Source: Onchocerca lupi (Eukaryota > Nematoda > Chromadorea > Rhabditida > Onchocercidae). Taken from it: 64,000 bases of DNA. The position numbers and the translations under genes are program-made. The notes under the pieces are model-generated. The model had not been told where the DNA came from and searched no databases. It was given only the letters and a program-made list of their open reading frames with translations. Shown here one piece after another: positions 51,532 to 64,000 of this stretch. Location of the stretch: the NCBI GenBank assembly GCA_028564675.1, contig JAOVVO010000264.1, forward strand, positions 36,866 to 100,865. Direction: 5' to 3'. Positions within the stretch are counted from its first letter, which is position 1; each line of letters begins with the position of its first letter.

Positions 51532-54500
51532 TAATCAGAAAAATGAAAAATTGCCCATCAAACTTTATGATGAAAGACTAAGTAGTCGTTGCGAAGTAAT
51601 TCGCGATAAGACGTCATTCAGAAATACTGATAATATCTCACAATCTCAGCACACTTTTCTTCGACTAATGCTATTTATAACTCAATTAATACAACCAACG
51701 GTCAGATGTTTATGTTGAAGGCCTGAAGGCTAGGCTTATTCAGGATTTATTTTTAATCTTATTTCGCTAATGTCTAAATTGATTTACTATAATTTGAAAA
51801 TTGTGAATTCGTTAGAAATTTCTATAAAAGATAAAATTTCGGATTTTATTCGAAACTTTATTATTTATAAACATTTCACATTTGCAAAAATTATTCAAAT
51901 AGAATATATACGAGAATATTCAGAGCAAAAAGTTTAATATCGAAATGACTATGTGAGCAACATTTAAATGCACGCACGGATGGATGGATTCGATTCCAGA
52001 GAACTTTAAGATTAAAAAGGAAAGAAAGAAATGAAGAAATCCTGGCGAATAATCGTTTTGCTTTAGCAAAGAGAAAGTTTTTATGGAAAATCATCTCTGA
52101 AAAAGTCAAAAAAACCAATTCCTTATAGGGAAGGAGAATTAAACTCTCATATCGTATTACTGCTATTAGTATATCAGTAGAGATATTCTCGAGAGTTTAT
52201 CGCAATTAGCTATAAAAAAGAAAAGAAATGATGAAAGAAAGAGGAAGGGAAAATTTACAAATGGATAAAAGTTGCAAATCTGCAAGAAGCAAATAGAAAG
52301 AAAAACGTGATCTGATAGATTATTTGGTAGTTTTTTCGTCAAAATTTCAACTATTTCAACTTGTTTGGCAAAATGACAAGTAATGAAAATTTTTTCAAAT
52401 TCATATAAACATTGCGTCACATAACTCATCGACGGAGAATATCACAGTTGTTATATCTATCAATTTAATGAAAATAACGAACTTATTAGAAACAATCAAA
52501 CAGATTATTTTCGAAAGTTGCGGTTATAATATAAACTATTTAAATAGCTGAGGAAAAAAACTTTTGAATCATAGAATTTTACAGAAATTATATAGCATCA
52601 ATTATATATATAATTATCAGACCAAAAATTATTTTTATCAGTCAACAATAATAAAATCATATCAATGATTTTATTATTCTTGTTTTTTTTTCTTTAATCT
52701 AAATTTCTTAATAAATAATATTTACTATTAGAGCAATTTAATTTTATTTTTTTTTCTTTTTTGCATAATTTCTGTTTTAGTAATTTTTTTTTTGAATATT
52801 TTTTCTGTTTTTTAAATTTCTGTTTTGGGATTGATTTTGTTATTAAATATTTGTATAAAAACTTAGATTTTTAAATGAAGTTGTCTTCTGCTCGAAGATT
52901 TTTTTAAATGGCAGCCTTAGCGTGAAAAGTTGATGCTTACATTTGATAATCTAACGAAAGATATTGAAAAGTAAATGTTTTCGTAAGGAATAGGAAGAAT
53001 TTGAAAATGATTTATCTTACCATAATATCATTTATGATATAAAATAGATAAAAAGTATTATCAATCCATTGCTGAATGAAATATTGAAATAAACATTTTG
53101 CTATGGCTACCTTCCTCTTCTCCTAAATTAATCTCAATATCTTTCATGATATCTGAACATTATGGAATAGAAGACAAAATTAATGACATAAATAATCAAT
53201 TGGATTTCATAAACAATTTATAGGAGAGTTGTTCGACATTAAATGACTTGAGAGAATTTCTGAAGCTGAAAAATGGAATTCAATGTACTATAAGAAAAAA
53301 TACATATCTATGACTTTATATTTTTTAATCTATATCTAATTTGTATCAATTTCATTTGTATCTTAAAAATCTACATCAATTTCATCAAAAAGAAAAAGTA
53401 TGATTTGATGAAAATGCAGAATATAAGAGGAGATACGATAAAACAAATGAAGAGAAAACGGAAGTGAAAGAAGTGAGAACTATCAAAACAATTGAAAATA
53501 AAATAAAAAAGAATTGTCATTTTTGATGTATCATAATTGGAAGGATTTTATGAGAATAAAAGTGACATTTTTATTTCAATGCTGAGTCACAATACACTCA
53601 TTGGTGACGATATCAGCAATTTGATATGGGAATTGTTAAATCGTTTCTTTTTTCATGTCTTAAGAATTTGAACAATAGGAATGTTAGATCGATTTGTTTG
53701 TTTGGGATTGAATATAATAACAATCAGGATATTTATACAACAAAACGACGTTTTTCTGCAAATTTTCTGGAAAACCTTTCTGTTGGGACAGTTACCTGCA
53801 AATTCTAATAATGATTTTCCGGTAGGGAAAAGACTATCATTGGCATAATTGAACTATGTCATTTAATCAAAATAATTACTTTATTTACCGATAAATGATA
53901 TGAATTTTAGGCATATCAAAATGCTATTCCACTCCAAAACCAAAAGCCAACCAATCTTATCAAGTTTTCAAATAACTTACTATTATTACTTGGGTCAAAG
54001 TTTTTGCAGGAGTAAAAATTGATGGCATCTCAATTGATCTATCAAAAATTAACATCAGAATCTTTGTTCTTAATTCTCAGTAGAACTCATGGGTCAATGT
54101 TGGTCCATCGTTCTTTCGATACATTCTACTTTCGTCCCATATTTTTTTATTTTCAATCAAAGTAAACATGTTCATGGAAATATGACCAGCTCTTGCAACT
54201 TTCAGAAAATAAGGAACGATGAAAAATAGATTTATTGATTGATTTGTGAAATAGTCTGCTCTCTCATATGTTTAAGATTTGGAGAAAACATTTGATCAAA
54301 TATGCACTTTTAAAGCATTTCTATAACTTAGAAAGCGGAAAATATTGTACAGGAATGATAAAAAGAGAGAGAAAAAAGGAAGAGAAAAAGCAGTTAATTA
54401 CAAAAAATAATAATTATGAAGCAATTGAAAAACAATCATATTAATTAATGAACTGATTAACAAATCAATGAATTTAAAAATTTCTGAATAATTTTTATGG

Positions 54501-55397
54501 CATAAAATTGTGTATTGTCTTTTGCAAAATAAATTTTCGATTTATAACAAAGAATATATATGTAATCTTTCAATATCTGTCTTGACTGTGATGATGTTTT
54601 TGATTTGCATATTATTAATGAGTGGAAATATTTGGAAGAATTTTTATGAAGACAATATTGATTCTTCTGGTGTTTCATTTATTAAAGAAAAACTTTTAGC
54701 TTTTCAATTTTTCAGCCTTAAGATAAAGGACAAGCAACCAAGACTGGAAATATTTGATCATAACACAAGAAGGAATTTTTATACTACTAAACTAAGTCAA
54801 CAAATTGTTTCAGAAAAAAATAAATTATTTGACTTGTATTTTCAACGATTCTCCTGAAAACGTTGCCATTAAAAAAAAAAAAAGCTTTCTGAATGGTTTG
54901 TTTTTCCATCATCGATAAGGCAAAATAGGCTGACCGATCTGTGAAATCCGATGGGAAGCACTATTGTTAAATTAAGAACATTGGAAAGACTTTTGGGAAT
55001 TTTGAAAAAACATTTTTTGGAATATGTTAACAAAGGAAAGAAAAAAAAGACGACGGGAAGAGCTTATAGATTTCCTCAAGATTTACACCAAACGAAGCCA
55101 ATAGGAAAAGGAAAAGAAAGGAATGGCATTCTTCTGGCCAATTTTCCCATTTATGTAAACATCCATATGAGCCAAGAATGTACAGATGCCTTCATTTCAC
55201 TAATCATAACCATTGTAATAATAATGATATATTTCCACGAATTCGAGATAACCATTAATTTGCTTATCTCGATTATTCACAATTCATGCAAATACATCAT
55301 TATTATTACTGTTGGCTCAGATTAGGGCAATTTCGATTCTCAAGTCTGAGTCAAGAATTCTTTCTTTTCTCATTAATTTTTCATTTCAACTCACCGA

Positions 55398-55578
55398 CCA
55401 AATGGGATCATCAGTTTTGATTTCATGAATGTAAAAATTTGTATTCGTTTTTGAAGTTAAAAAATCTCTTTTTTCTATATTTTTTAATTTTAGTAGTAAA
55501 TATCGCAAATTCAATTGAAAGCACTTGATACTAGCATCCAGAAAATTCATAAAATTAAAAAATGATGATCCCATTTGG
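55398..55578. repeat. Inverted repeat pair with perfect 16-base core
   Basis: CCAAATGGGATCATCA at 55398-55413 and its exact complement at 55563-55578. Weaker pairing continues inward for about 20 more bases (ATTTCATGAAT against ATTTTATGAAT). The spacer is about 150 bases. Confidence 0.85.
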
Positions 55579-58500
55579 AGCTGAAAAATAATAATTTCCG
55601 ATTTTGAGATTACTACAAAATAGTTTCTACTATAACTATTTATTACTACGAGATTTTGCGAGAATTGCGGACAAGGCAATCAAAAATGAATTTTATTAAA
55701 CTTTCAGAAGAAAAAATAAATGAATATATGGATGTTTGAAACGACTAAAAATTGTTTGACGAAGAAGAAAGGATTTCAAATTTTTGTGGATATGTGTGGC
55801 GCAAGAAGATGTTATTTTTTGAAAAGCATCTGGAATGACATCTGGAAATTACGGCTATTCATCGAAGCCAGGCTACGGCCATTCACGTAGTAAGAATCAA
55901 ATATGATGGGCATTAATCGCTGCATGTTTGCATGACGTAAATCAAACCTCTAAATAACTCTAAAATTTTAAAAATCAAAAGTATAAATTTGTCTTTCGGG
56001 GTTCTTTGCAGCCAATGACGAATAAATGTTAAATAATGCAAATGAGAAGTTTACAGAAATTCTTTCATATATATCTTTCTGCATTAGGTTATGCATTTTT
56101 CATGTGCATTTAGTTTGTCATAATTCGTTTTATAAATTATAAATTCATTAGCATAATATGAATGTTTCATATTTTGTAATCTGGTCAATCAATGGAAAGT
56201 GAGCTAAAATTCTATTTTAAAACTTGGATTGGATGAAAAGAAAACCTAATTAAGATGAGCTTTGCTTAATTTTATAATCAATCAGAAGAACCAATCTCAA
56301 GAATGGGTATAGATCTGGCAATTTCTGTAAAAAATCAATAATTAATTTCATAATTGAATAACATAATTTTTACAAATGAATAAAACATACTAAATTTTAC
56401 AATATTTTATGAAATACGTAAAATAAGAAGGTAAATTTTTGAAAAGCTGGTCTAATGAATTTTTTGCATCTATTGATGTTGACCTTTCATTTATGCTATT
56501 AACTTTTGCCATTTGATTAATTAATATAATTATAATTTTGTGACACATTTTTCTATTTTTTGGGTATTTGAGAAGGAAACATCGATGATAAGTACATATA
56601 TCATCTGGCTAGAAGAGAAAGGAAGATTTAGAAAGGACAAAAAAAAAAGTGTGTATGATCAAATGCGGAATATTTACGAAATGAAATTTTACACTTCGTT
56701 GACTAGTTAAGCTCATTAGAGAAAAAAAAAATACTTGTAAATGCGGGAAGTGAAAAATGACTTCTCTCATTCCTGTATTAGACATCATCAATTTCTAAAC
56801 AATAATTTAAACTTAATTAATTGCCGATTTCTCCTTCTATTTTAAGCGATTTCATTTAAAATTTAAGATCGAAGTATCTTTAATTTATCGAAAATATGTT
56901 ATAATAGGATAAAGTTATTTGATTCATTTTCTATAAATACTGATGGCATTTTGAGAGATTTCTACGCATTTCTTGTCCTGATAAGTTTTGAAGCCTTTTG
57001 ATCATTATTATCAGTTGATTTGAATGCAAATTATTATAGTTAGTCTGAATGTTGCAAGTAGAATCTCAGAAAATATTAATTTGCAGATTTTTACTACAGT
57101 ATGATTTATCAGTTTGGACAATAATTAAATTTCAACCTTTTTATTATCATTTGAATCAGTATTGATATTTTAAATTTCTAAATGATCACAGTGCAATCAG
57201 ATGGAATAGCCGTAACCAATACGGTTTGCCCAAAAAGAAAGCATTATTAATCGCTAATAGTACATCCTCATAATAAATAATAAAAAGTTTCTAATTTTGC
57301 AGAAGTGAAAACAATTTATTGCCAAATTTTAATTTAATATAAAAAAGTCCTAAACTTAATGAAACCCACGTTTCAGGAATACATTTTTACGAGGATTAAT
57401 CTTCTATCATTGAACTCTGATTAAATATTTCCAAAGTAGTACTGAAGAAGCAGGATACATTAATTTGAATGAATAGGTTTTGCTTTATGATAAGATAAAA
57501 AAAATCCAAGTTGATATTTAAGATGAAAATTTAGCAAATTGAAGTGATTAGCAAAATAATCAGATCATACTTTTCATCCGTAGGATTACGATATCACTTC
57601 TATTCCGCAATGCCATTTAAATGAATTTTATAATGCAACTGACATATTACGTCAGTGTTTTATTATCATTCATTATTCATTGGTTGATATTTGATACTTT
57701 ATAAGTCTCTTAAATTCCAATGCAAAAAGATCGAAATTTTCATTTTTTTTTCTTTTTTTCGAGATGTAATATTGAAGAAAGGAAGAAGAGAAATGTCTTA
57801 TTCAGAAAAATGAGGATGAATTCGAGAACGAGTGTTGAAATCAAAAAAGCATCCAAAGAAAAAAATCAAAATTGAATGATTTACGTCAGCAATGCTTTGT
57901 TATCTAGCTAGTTGCTCCCTAGACTCAATTTTTATATCCTCATTTTAGTGCTTCGAACTATTTTTTTTTTTTTGAAAAATTAGAAAAGAAATAGAAACTA
58001 ATATTAAAAGCAAAATAAATTTTAGCTGTTCCAACATTTTTGTAAATTTTAAATTCAAAAATTCTAAAATAAATGTTTCGGTCCATTGAAGTTTCCATCA
58101 ATCAAAATGGATTAATTTTTTTCCATTATTTGATTGCAAGACGTTTGTTTTTCAGTTAGCAATATTTTAGCACATTTTTAAAATGAAGACAAAAACAAAA
58201 ACAATACATACATTCAGGTAATATAGATTAAAAGCTTCCAGTGAAGTTGTTTACATTAAAAAATTTTTTCCATCCGATTCGCTATCTATTAATAAAAGTG
58301 AGATAAACTTTGCAAAATTTTCCATTCTCTTATTATTATTATCGTAGAGCAGCTGTTCTACGCGTATTCGAAATTTTAAAATCAAAAAGCAAGCAAGATA
58401 ATATCGAATGAGGAAAAATGCAGATTCTACAAAGAAATCCTTGATTTCCATTTGTTATATTTGATGATTAGCATCGTTCAGATGTAAACTTAATTGAACT

Positions 58501-61500
58501 TCATCCGAAGTAGCGATGAATTTGTATCTTATGCATTTTTCATATCATTTACGTCATTCCAATTTATCACGCCTCTATATCACATACCAGCTGCATAGTT
58601 ATACGTTATATATTTATAAAATAATTATGAAAAAAAAAATCATAAATTCAAGAATTTTTTCGAAAATCAAATTCAAAATTCAAAAACTCAAAAATTCAAG
58701 TTATTCAAATTCAGAAAAAAAAAAATTTAAAATTCTTTTCTACTTTTAATTTTGAGCAACTTGGAACATTGTTAAATGCAAATTAAATGCAATACAATAA
58801 ATCACTTACACTGGAAATTTTTTTTACATTAAATTCAGTCTCCAGCGTTCCTGTTAGAATGATACTGTCAACAGAATACTTTCAATAAATAACCACTGAT
58901 AAGCGTTCATCAATCAAGCTAAAAATGGCCATGGCTAGAGAGTTGCAAAAGCCAAATCTTCTCTTCATTATTATTATGCCACTTCTAATCACCATCAGCT
59001 CATTTATTTCCTTACTCATAACGAAACTTCTTAATGATAATTGACGGCCAAAAATGATATCAAGTGTTTTCTTTTCAATCATGGAAAATGTATTAGATGG
59101 CTTGTTTGAATTTTGCATTCTTTTGAGTGCCATTTTCCCACTTGTTAATTGCTATTCTACTGAGAGCTCTACATAGGTCAAATATCTTAAAAGAATGAAA
59201 CAGAGAGATATGATGTGAAACACAACATGCGATCAAAAATATCTCAAATCTACACTGGCAAGACATTGAACAAAAGGATATAAATTTTATGAGTCAAATG
59301 ATCCGACATCCTTTTTTCTTTTTTTTTTTTTTTTTTTTTCAAAAAAAAATAGATTTATTCGTCATGAAATTTGCAATTTTGAACGTAAACAGCATTAGAA
59401 TCACACTATAATGTAGAATTTTTAGAAAAGCCTAAGATGAATGCATTTATAAGGTGAAGAAAAAGGATGGATGGATGGATCTCTTGTGTATACATATGTA
59501 TGTTGTCTACAAAATCGAATCAAGAGCTTTCTAGATGCAAATTGAACCAAAATTTGATTTTCAGACTCATTTAATTTCAGCAGATAAAATTCAATTTCCT
59601 TGCATATGGATCCTTGCAGCTGTCGCAAGTGGTCACCTATGAAATGAACTAGGTAGAAATCAATCAGTCGATAAGTTTATGTTTAAATATTATTTATCAT
59701 TTTTTAGCATTAGCAAAAAGATGATATTTGGTTAGAGATGCTTAAGCTTAACATTATTTCGCCGTTCAAAAACGGTATTTTTACAATTAAATTTATTTTA
59801 TTTTTTCATTCTTTTTTTTTTTTTGTTAAAATAAAAGATGCTTAGAGTAGCCATTATTATAAAAAAAAAAGAGTAAGATGACATAAACTAAGCAACTATG
59901 TGAAGTTTTACGTCATTGCTTACTTATTCGAATTAATTCAATATTTGAGAGCCAAAGAAAAAATGGCCAATAAGCAACAAACTTTGATATACTGCGAAAA
60001 ATTTTTTTATTACTACTGGCAGACTCTATTCTTTAATAAAACATTGCTCGTCATATTTTTTTTTATAAAATGCTGCAAAAGTTTTTGATTTTTTTCAGAA
60101 GATTTTTAGAGAAAAAAAAAAGTCAATTTTAAAGTGACAAGAAACTGCTAAGCTCAAGCCAATTGATGATTAGTTGTGCTGGAAATGAAAAGTTCGACAA
60201 AATTTAAGTCAAAAATTAAAGACATCTTTAGGACTATTCTGCATTCAAACTACACTAAAAATATGAAAAAATGAATCGTTACGAAGTACGAAAAATTGTA
60301 CTAAAAGTATAAAAATGTTGAAAGTTGAGACATGAAAATTTTAAATTTTTCAAATTTTGAATTCTAAAAATATAAGAACTGACATTTTGTCAGTTTTAAT
60401 CGAAAATGTAAGAGTTTGGATGATAGCGAATAGAAATATTAATAAGTTTAGCAGAACTGGCTAAAAAATGCTTGAAGCTGAAAATGCCGAAAAAGCAGCA
60501 TAAATTTGACAAGAATGAAAGATATAAGGAATGAAATTGAAGATGTGAAGAGAAAAGCTTTCGTCATTTTGATGGTACGATTTTATCACAATTATTCGTT
60601 AAGCATCTTTCAGCCTTTAATTTTTTTATTTTTTATATTTTTTTTCGTGATGAAAATGAGAAAAGAGAAAGAAAAGAGAAGAAAAAAAAGAAAAACACGA
60701 AAATAAATTCTGAGTGATTTATGTATTTTTAAAAAATATTTTGTGAAAAATTAAAGCAAAAAATCGGTTTAGAAACATTATTCAGTTTGACTAAAAACTT
60801 AGCTAATCTTAGCAAACCAAATTTAAGAAAAATTCCTTCAACATGAATATCGGGAAAATCTATTTCAATTTATCTGCCAAATTACAAGTACATGCCGACT
60901 TTGATCATCGAGTACCCATCCATCAATGGAGAATATAATAATCCATGATATGTTTGATATGAAAGCTTGAATTTTTTGCTTGAAAAGTTGCAAGAGACAT
61001 TAACAAGATAATGCTGTCCATGTTTATGTCTCATCATGAAGTGGAGATACTTTAAGATAAGTCATAGGTCATTCAGTATATGAATGGACTGTCCAATATT
61101 TTCTTCTATCGGCAAACTCGATTAATGAGAAATACTTGACATTTGCTTCAGGATGTCATAGAAAATGAGCTTTAGCAACTTACTCTTTTTAGAATCGACC
61201 TATATCGGAAATCGGTTTCTTTCAGTTCAAGAATTTCATTCAGATTAAACTGCCTTTATTAAATTTAATTGAATTTCTTAATATTCAATATTTCAGAAAA
61301 GAACGATATATCAAAGACTGAAGCTTGATTAATTATTTTAGGACGAGAATGATAAGAAAAACAAATATGCACCAAGTTTTGTATAAATAACAAATTTTCT
61401 CTAAAACTTATCATCATCCATTTCAGTTGAGATGTTTTCTTCCGAACATTTCACTGAAATGAATGATAAGTTTTGGAGAAATTAAATTTATTGAAAATTT

Positions 61501-64000
61501 GGCTTACTATAATATTTCTTAATTAAGCCACAAAATTTAGAAAAATAGATATTTTCTGGATTTTTATCCTAAAAGGAAAAAAAAACCTGCAAAGTCTCAT
61601 TCATTCCTTAATTCTAGTAGCATATTCGGAAGATTATAATTCAATTTTAACTTAATTTTCAAAATATCCAGAACTTTATAAAAAACTGCACATTAACTTT
61701 TGAGAAAAAAGTTCAAAAGCATTTGTTTGGTGTGAATCATTTATAATTTATCATTACAGAAATTTTGAATCAAATAAGCCAGACACTTTATATATATATA
61801 TATCTAACAAAAAAAAAAAACTTTGTATATCGTTCGAAAAAAGTCAAAAATTTAATTTAGAAAAAAAGTTTGAAAATGTTGAGGAAAAAAAACTTCTCTT
61901 ATGCCATGATCATATCAAATTGTCACGTAAACAAATCTGCCCGAAATTTCACATCTCTCAGAATTTTTAATTATTTGCTTACAAAAAAAAAAAAAAAAAA
62001 AACATTTAAAAATACGATGATACAATTGCATACAATCTATGAAAATCGACAGCAAATAATTTCGCATAAAAGGAAGGAAGTTACTTGGACTAAATAAGAA
62101 GAACTCGGTAAGTTGAAGGAGAACAAAAGCAACTTTCAATCATCAACACAAAATGTAATTTCGAAAATAACAACATTATTTCCATATCGGTTAGATCCTA
62201 AATATAGGAAAAGATAGATAGATGGATAAATTTTGGCCAAAAATATTTTGCGGTGCTTTACTGTTCCATAAAATAAAATGAGTAATGGAGTGAGGCCCAA
62301 TTCCTATTTTTTCTTTCATTTTTAATGAGCATAATGTCATCATAAATATGCAAAAAGCAATTTTTAAAAGAAGCGTTACTTATAAATAAAATCATGGGAG
62401 AATCGGAAATGCTGGATGGAAAGACATGCAGCAAACTGATGGATGCGTAAATGAGCGAAAATTAGAATTTGAAATTAAAAAGTGGGAAACTTTCAAAGCT
62501 GGAATCAAAACGAATAATTTCTTCCAAGAATTTTCTAAAAACAGAAAATAGTTGCAGAATGATCTAGAAACAATTAACTTCACATACATCATTCTTTGTT
62601 CCAATTAGGAATATCACAAATTTTCTCTACTGAAATTATAAAAATTATTTAGAGGAAAGTGTGTCCCATGGGATAATGATTTGCTAATTATCATGCTTTT
62701 TGACTTTAATTAATCCAGATTAATTATCAAAGCATGGGCAAAAAAATTACAGATATGTGTGATGTCATCCATATTTTTAATCATCAATAAGTTGTCTAAG
62801 AAACAGAAATGAAAATAAATAAGATTAATTTCTCTATAGCATATAGATCATTCTAATATATTAAATAGGATGTGGAATGTATTAATCTATATTTATTTTT
62901 AAATTTTTTGTGTTTATTTTAAGGAATAACTGTTAGCAGATCTTAATTGTGATATAAAACTAACAATGACTATTCGATGTTAACAAAGTATTTATCTAAA
63001 TTAAATGAAAACTGACAGATAGGATTTTCTCGAATTTATCATTAAAGATAAACAATTGAACTGTGTGAATTAACAAAAGCAATCGATGCTTTGAATACCT
63101 TATGTTATAAAATAAATGATGCATTTTATTTATTCTCTGTTGAAGATGTTGTAAAATTTAATGAATTGTAGTGTAAAAAAAATTTGGACTCATTAAATAA
63201 CAGGAAAAATGCATCTAAAAGTAATATTATTAATCTTTAAAAGATAATTATTCTTAAACGAAATTAACTTTATGATAGTAGAAGTGGTACAGACGAAAAA
63301 TATACATGGTGAGATTTCGAATTTAAACTTTGGACAAGTTTTTCAATGTGCTCTCATTATAGCGAAAGTATTGCAGTATTCAATGAAAATGGATACAAAT
63401 AAGATATATACTATTTGAATGGTAGGAAAATAATGAAGTATTAAATTTTGATGAAAGGATAAATATCTTCATGTGTTTGCTTTTCATCAGATTCCCCATC
63501 TTTCTTGAATAAAATCTTAGAAAAAGACTGATTTTTTCGTGAATCACTTACTGCATCCGAAACATTGCTAATGGTTTTCCTTTTATTAAACCCATTTATT
63601 ATTATGAACATAGTTATAATAACATAAGTTATGGACATTTATCAAAGTTCTCTGTCCGGAAATTCAAAAATTGAAACTGAAATGGAACTCTATTTCAACT
63701 CTTATTGGTATTATTGCAAGTTAAAGCATTCCTCCAAAAAGAAGATTGAAAATTAAGCAATTATTATAATTAAATGGAATTTTTTATCGTTAGTCTATAT
63801 TGGAGGAACTTTTTAAATATTGTTAAGAAAATATAGTCTGACTTTTGAGCTTTTGGTCATCTCCTAGTTTTACTGATTTTTTCGTGTTTACTACATAATT
63901 TTTATCTTATAAGTAACTCCTGAAACATTTGTATATTAAGCGTTGCTATAAAATTGTTATTATATATTTGTTCTTTTTTTTAAAGAAATTTTAAAAGAAA

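Larger units (their letters stand above)
45174..64000. other. Gene-poor region upstream of the channel gene
   Basis: Nearly 19 kb with no recognised protein family or RNA gene. It holds simple repeats (listed separately), an inverted repeat pair at 55398-55578 and several short open frames that may or may not be real, including 54510-54857 and 54951-55325 (plus) and 58882-59133 (minus). It could contain further 5' exons or promoters of the channel gene. Confidence 0.55.

Noticed and set aside
59422..59628. 68-codon minus frame as a stand-alone gene
   Set aside because: Begins at TTG and ends in low-complexity sequence; kept only as a weak exon candidate in the findings.
1..64000. tRNA, rRNA, CRISPR, bacterial or endosymbiont inserts
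   Set aside because: No cloverleaf-like B-box context, rRNA block, regular spaced repeats or bacterial operon-like coding was seen on reading; a tRNA or rRNA scan could not be run.

Overview
The window looks like a nuclear chromosome segment of a nematode. A filarial or other spirurid worm is most likely, but that is inference. The sequence is very A+T-rich (roughly 70% by eye), genes are split by many introns with TTTCAG-like acceptors, and two genes have a pyrimidine-AG site just upstream of the first ATG, as expected for spliced-leader trans-splicing. The recognisable proteins are eukaryotic and the potassium channel is of the UNC-103/ERG type.

Layout. 1-7,500: AT-rich, no gene recognised, weak exon-like pieces at the left edge. 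7,500-9,832: plus-strand exons of an unrecognised protein that ends in a probable C-terminal membrane anchor followed at once by AATAAA; pieces before 8,911 are doubtful. 10,141-10,420: a diverged copy of a segment that recurs inside the Helitron at about 30.8 kb. 10,674-13,154 (minus): complete seven-exon gene for eIF2B subunit alpha (309 aa). 13,163-14,637: shared upstream region. 14,676-16,792 (plus): complete six-exon gene for a DEK_C plus SWIB chromatin-type protein (301 aa). 16,793-19,644: 3' flanks of two convergent genes. 19,645-45,173 (minus): a 16-exon ERG potassium channel gene (unc-103/KCNH type, 815 aa in the model given), with at least two N-terminal forms, one possible extra 69-nt exon, and large introns. 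One intron carries a decayed Helitron at about 30.25-32.16 kb, another a near-perfect 25-bp hairpin, and another a short same-strand reading frame for a possible secreted peptide. 45,174-64,000: almost 19 kb with no convincing gene, probably upstream and regulatory DNA of the channel gene plus simple repeats.

The genes do not form a pathway: translation-stress control, chromatin and membrane excitability sit side by side. The eIF2B-alpha and SWIB genes are head to head and may share control DNA. The SWIB and channel genes converge, as do the unrecognised plus-strand gene and eIF2B-alpha. All exon joins were worked out by hand from reading frame, splice dinucleotides and family knowledge; no search or alignment program was run.
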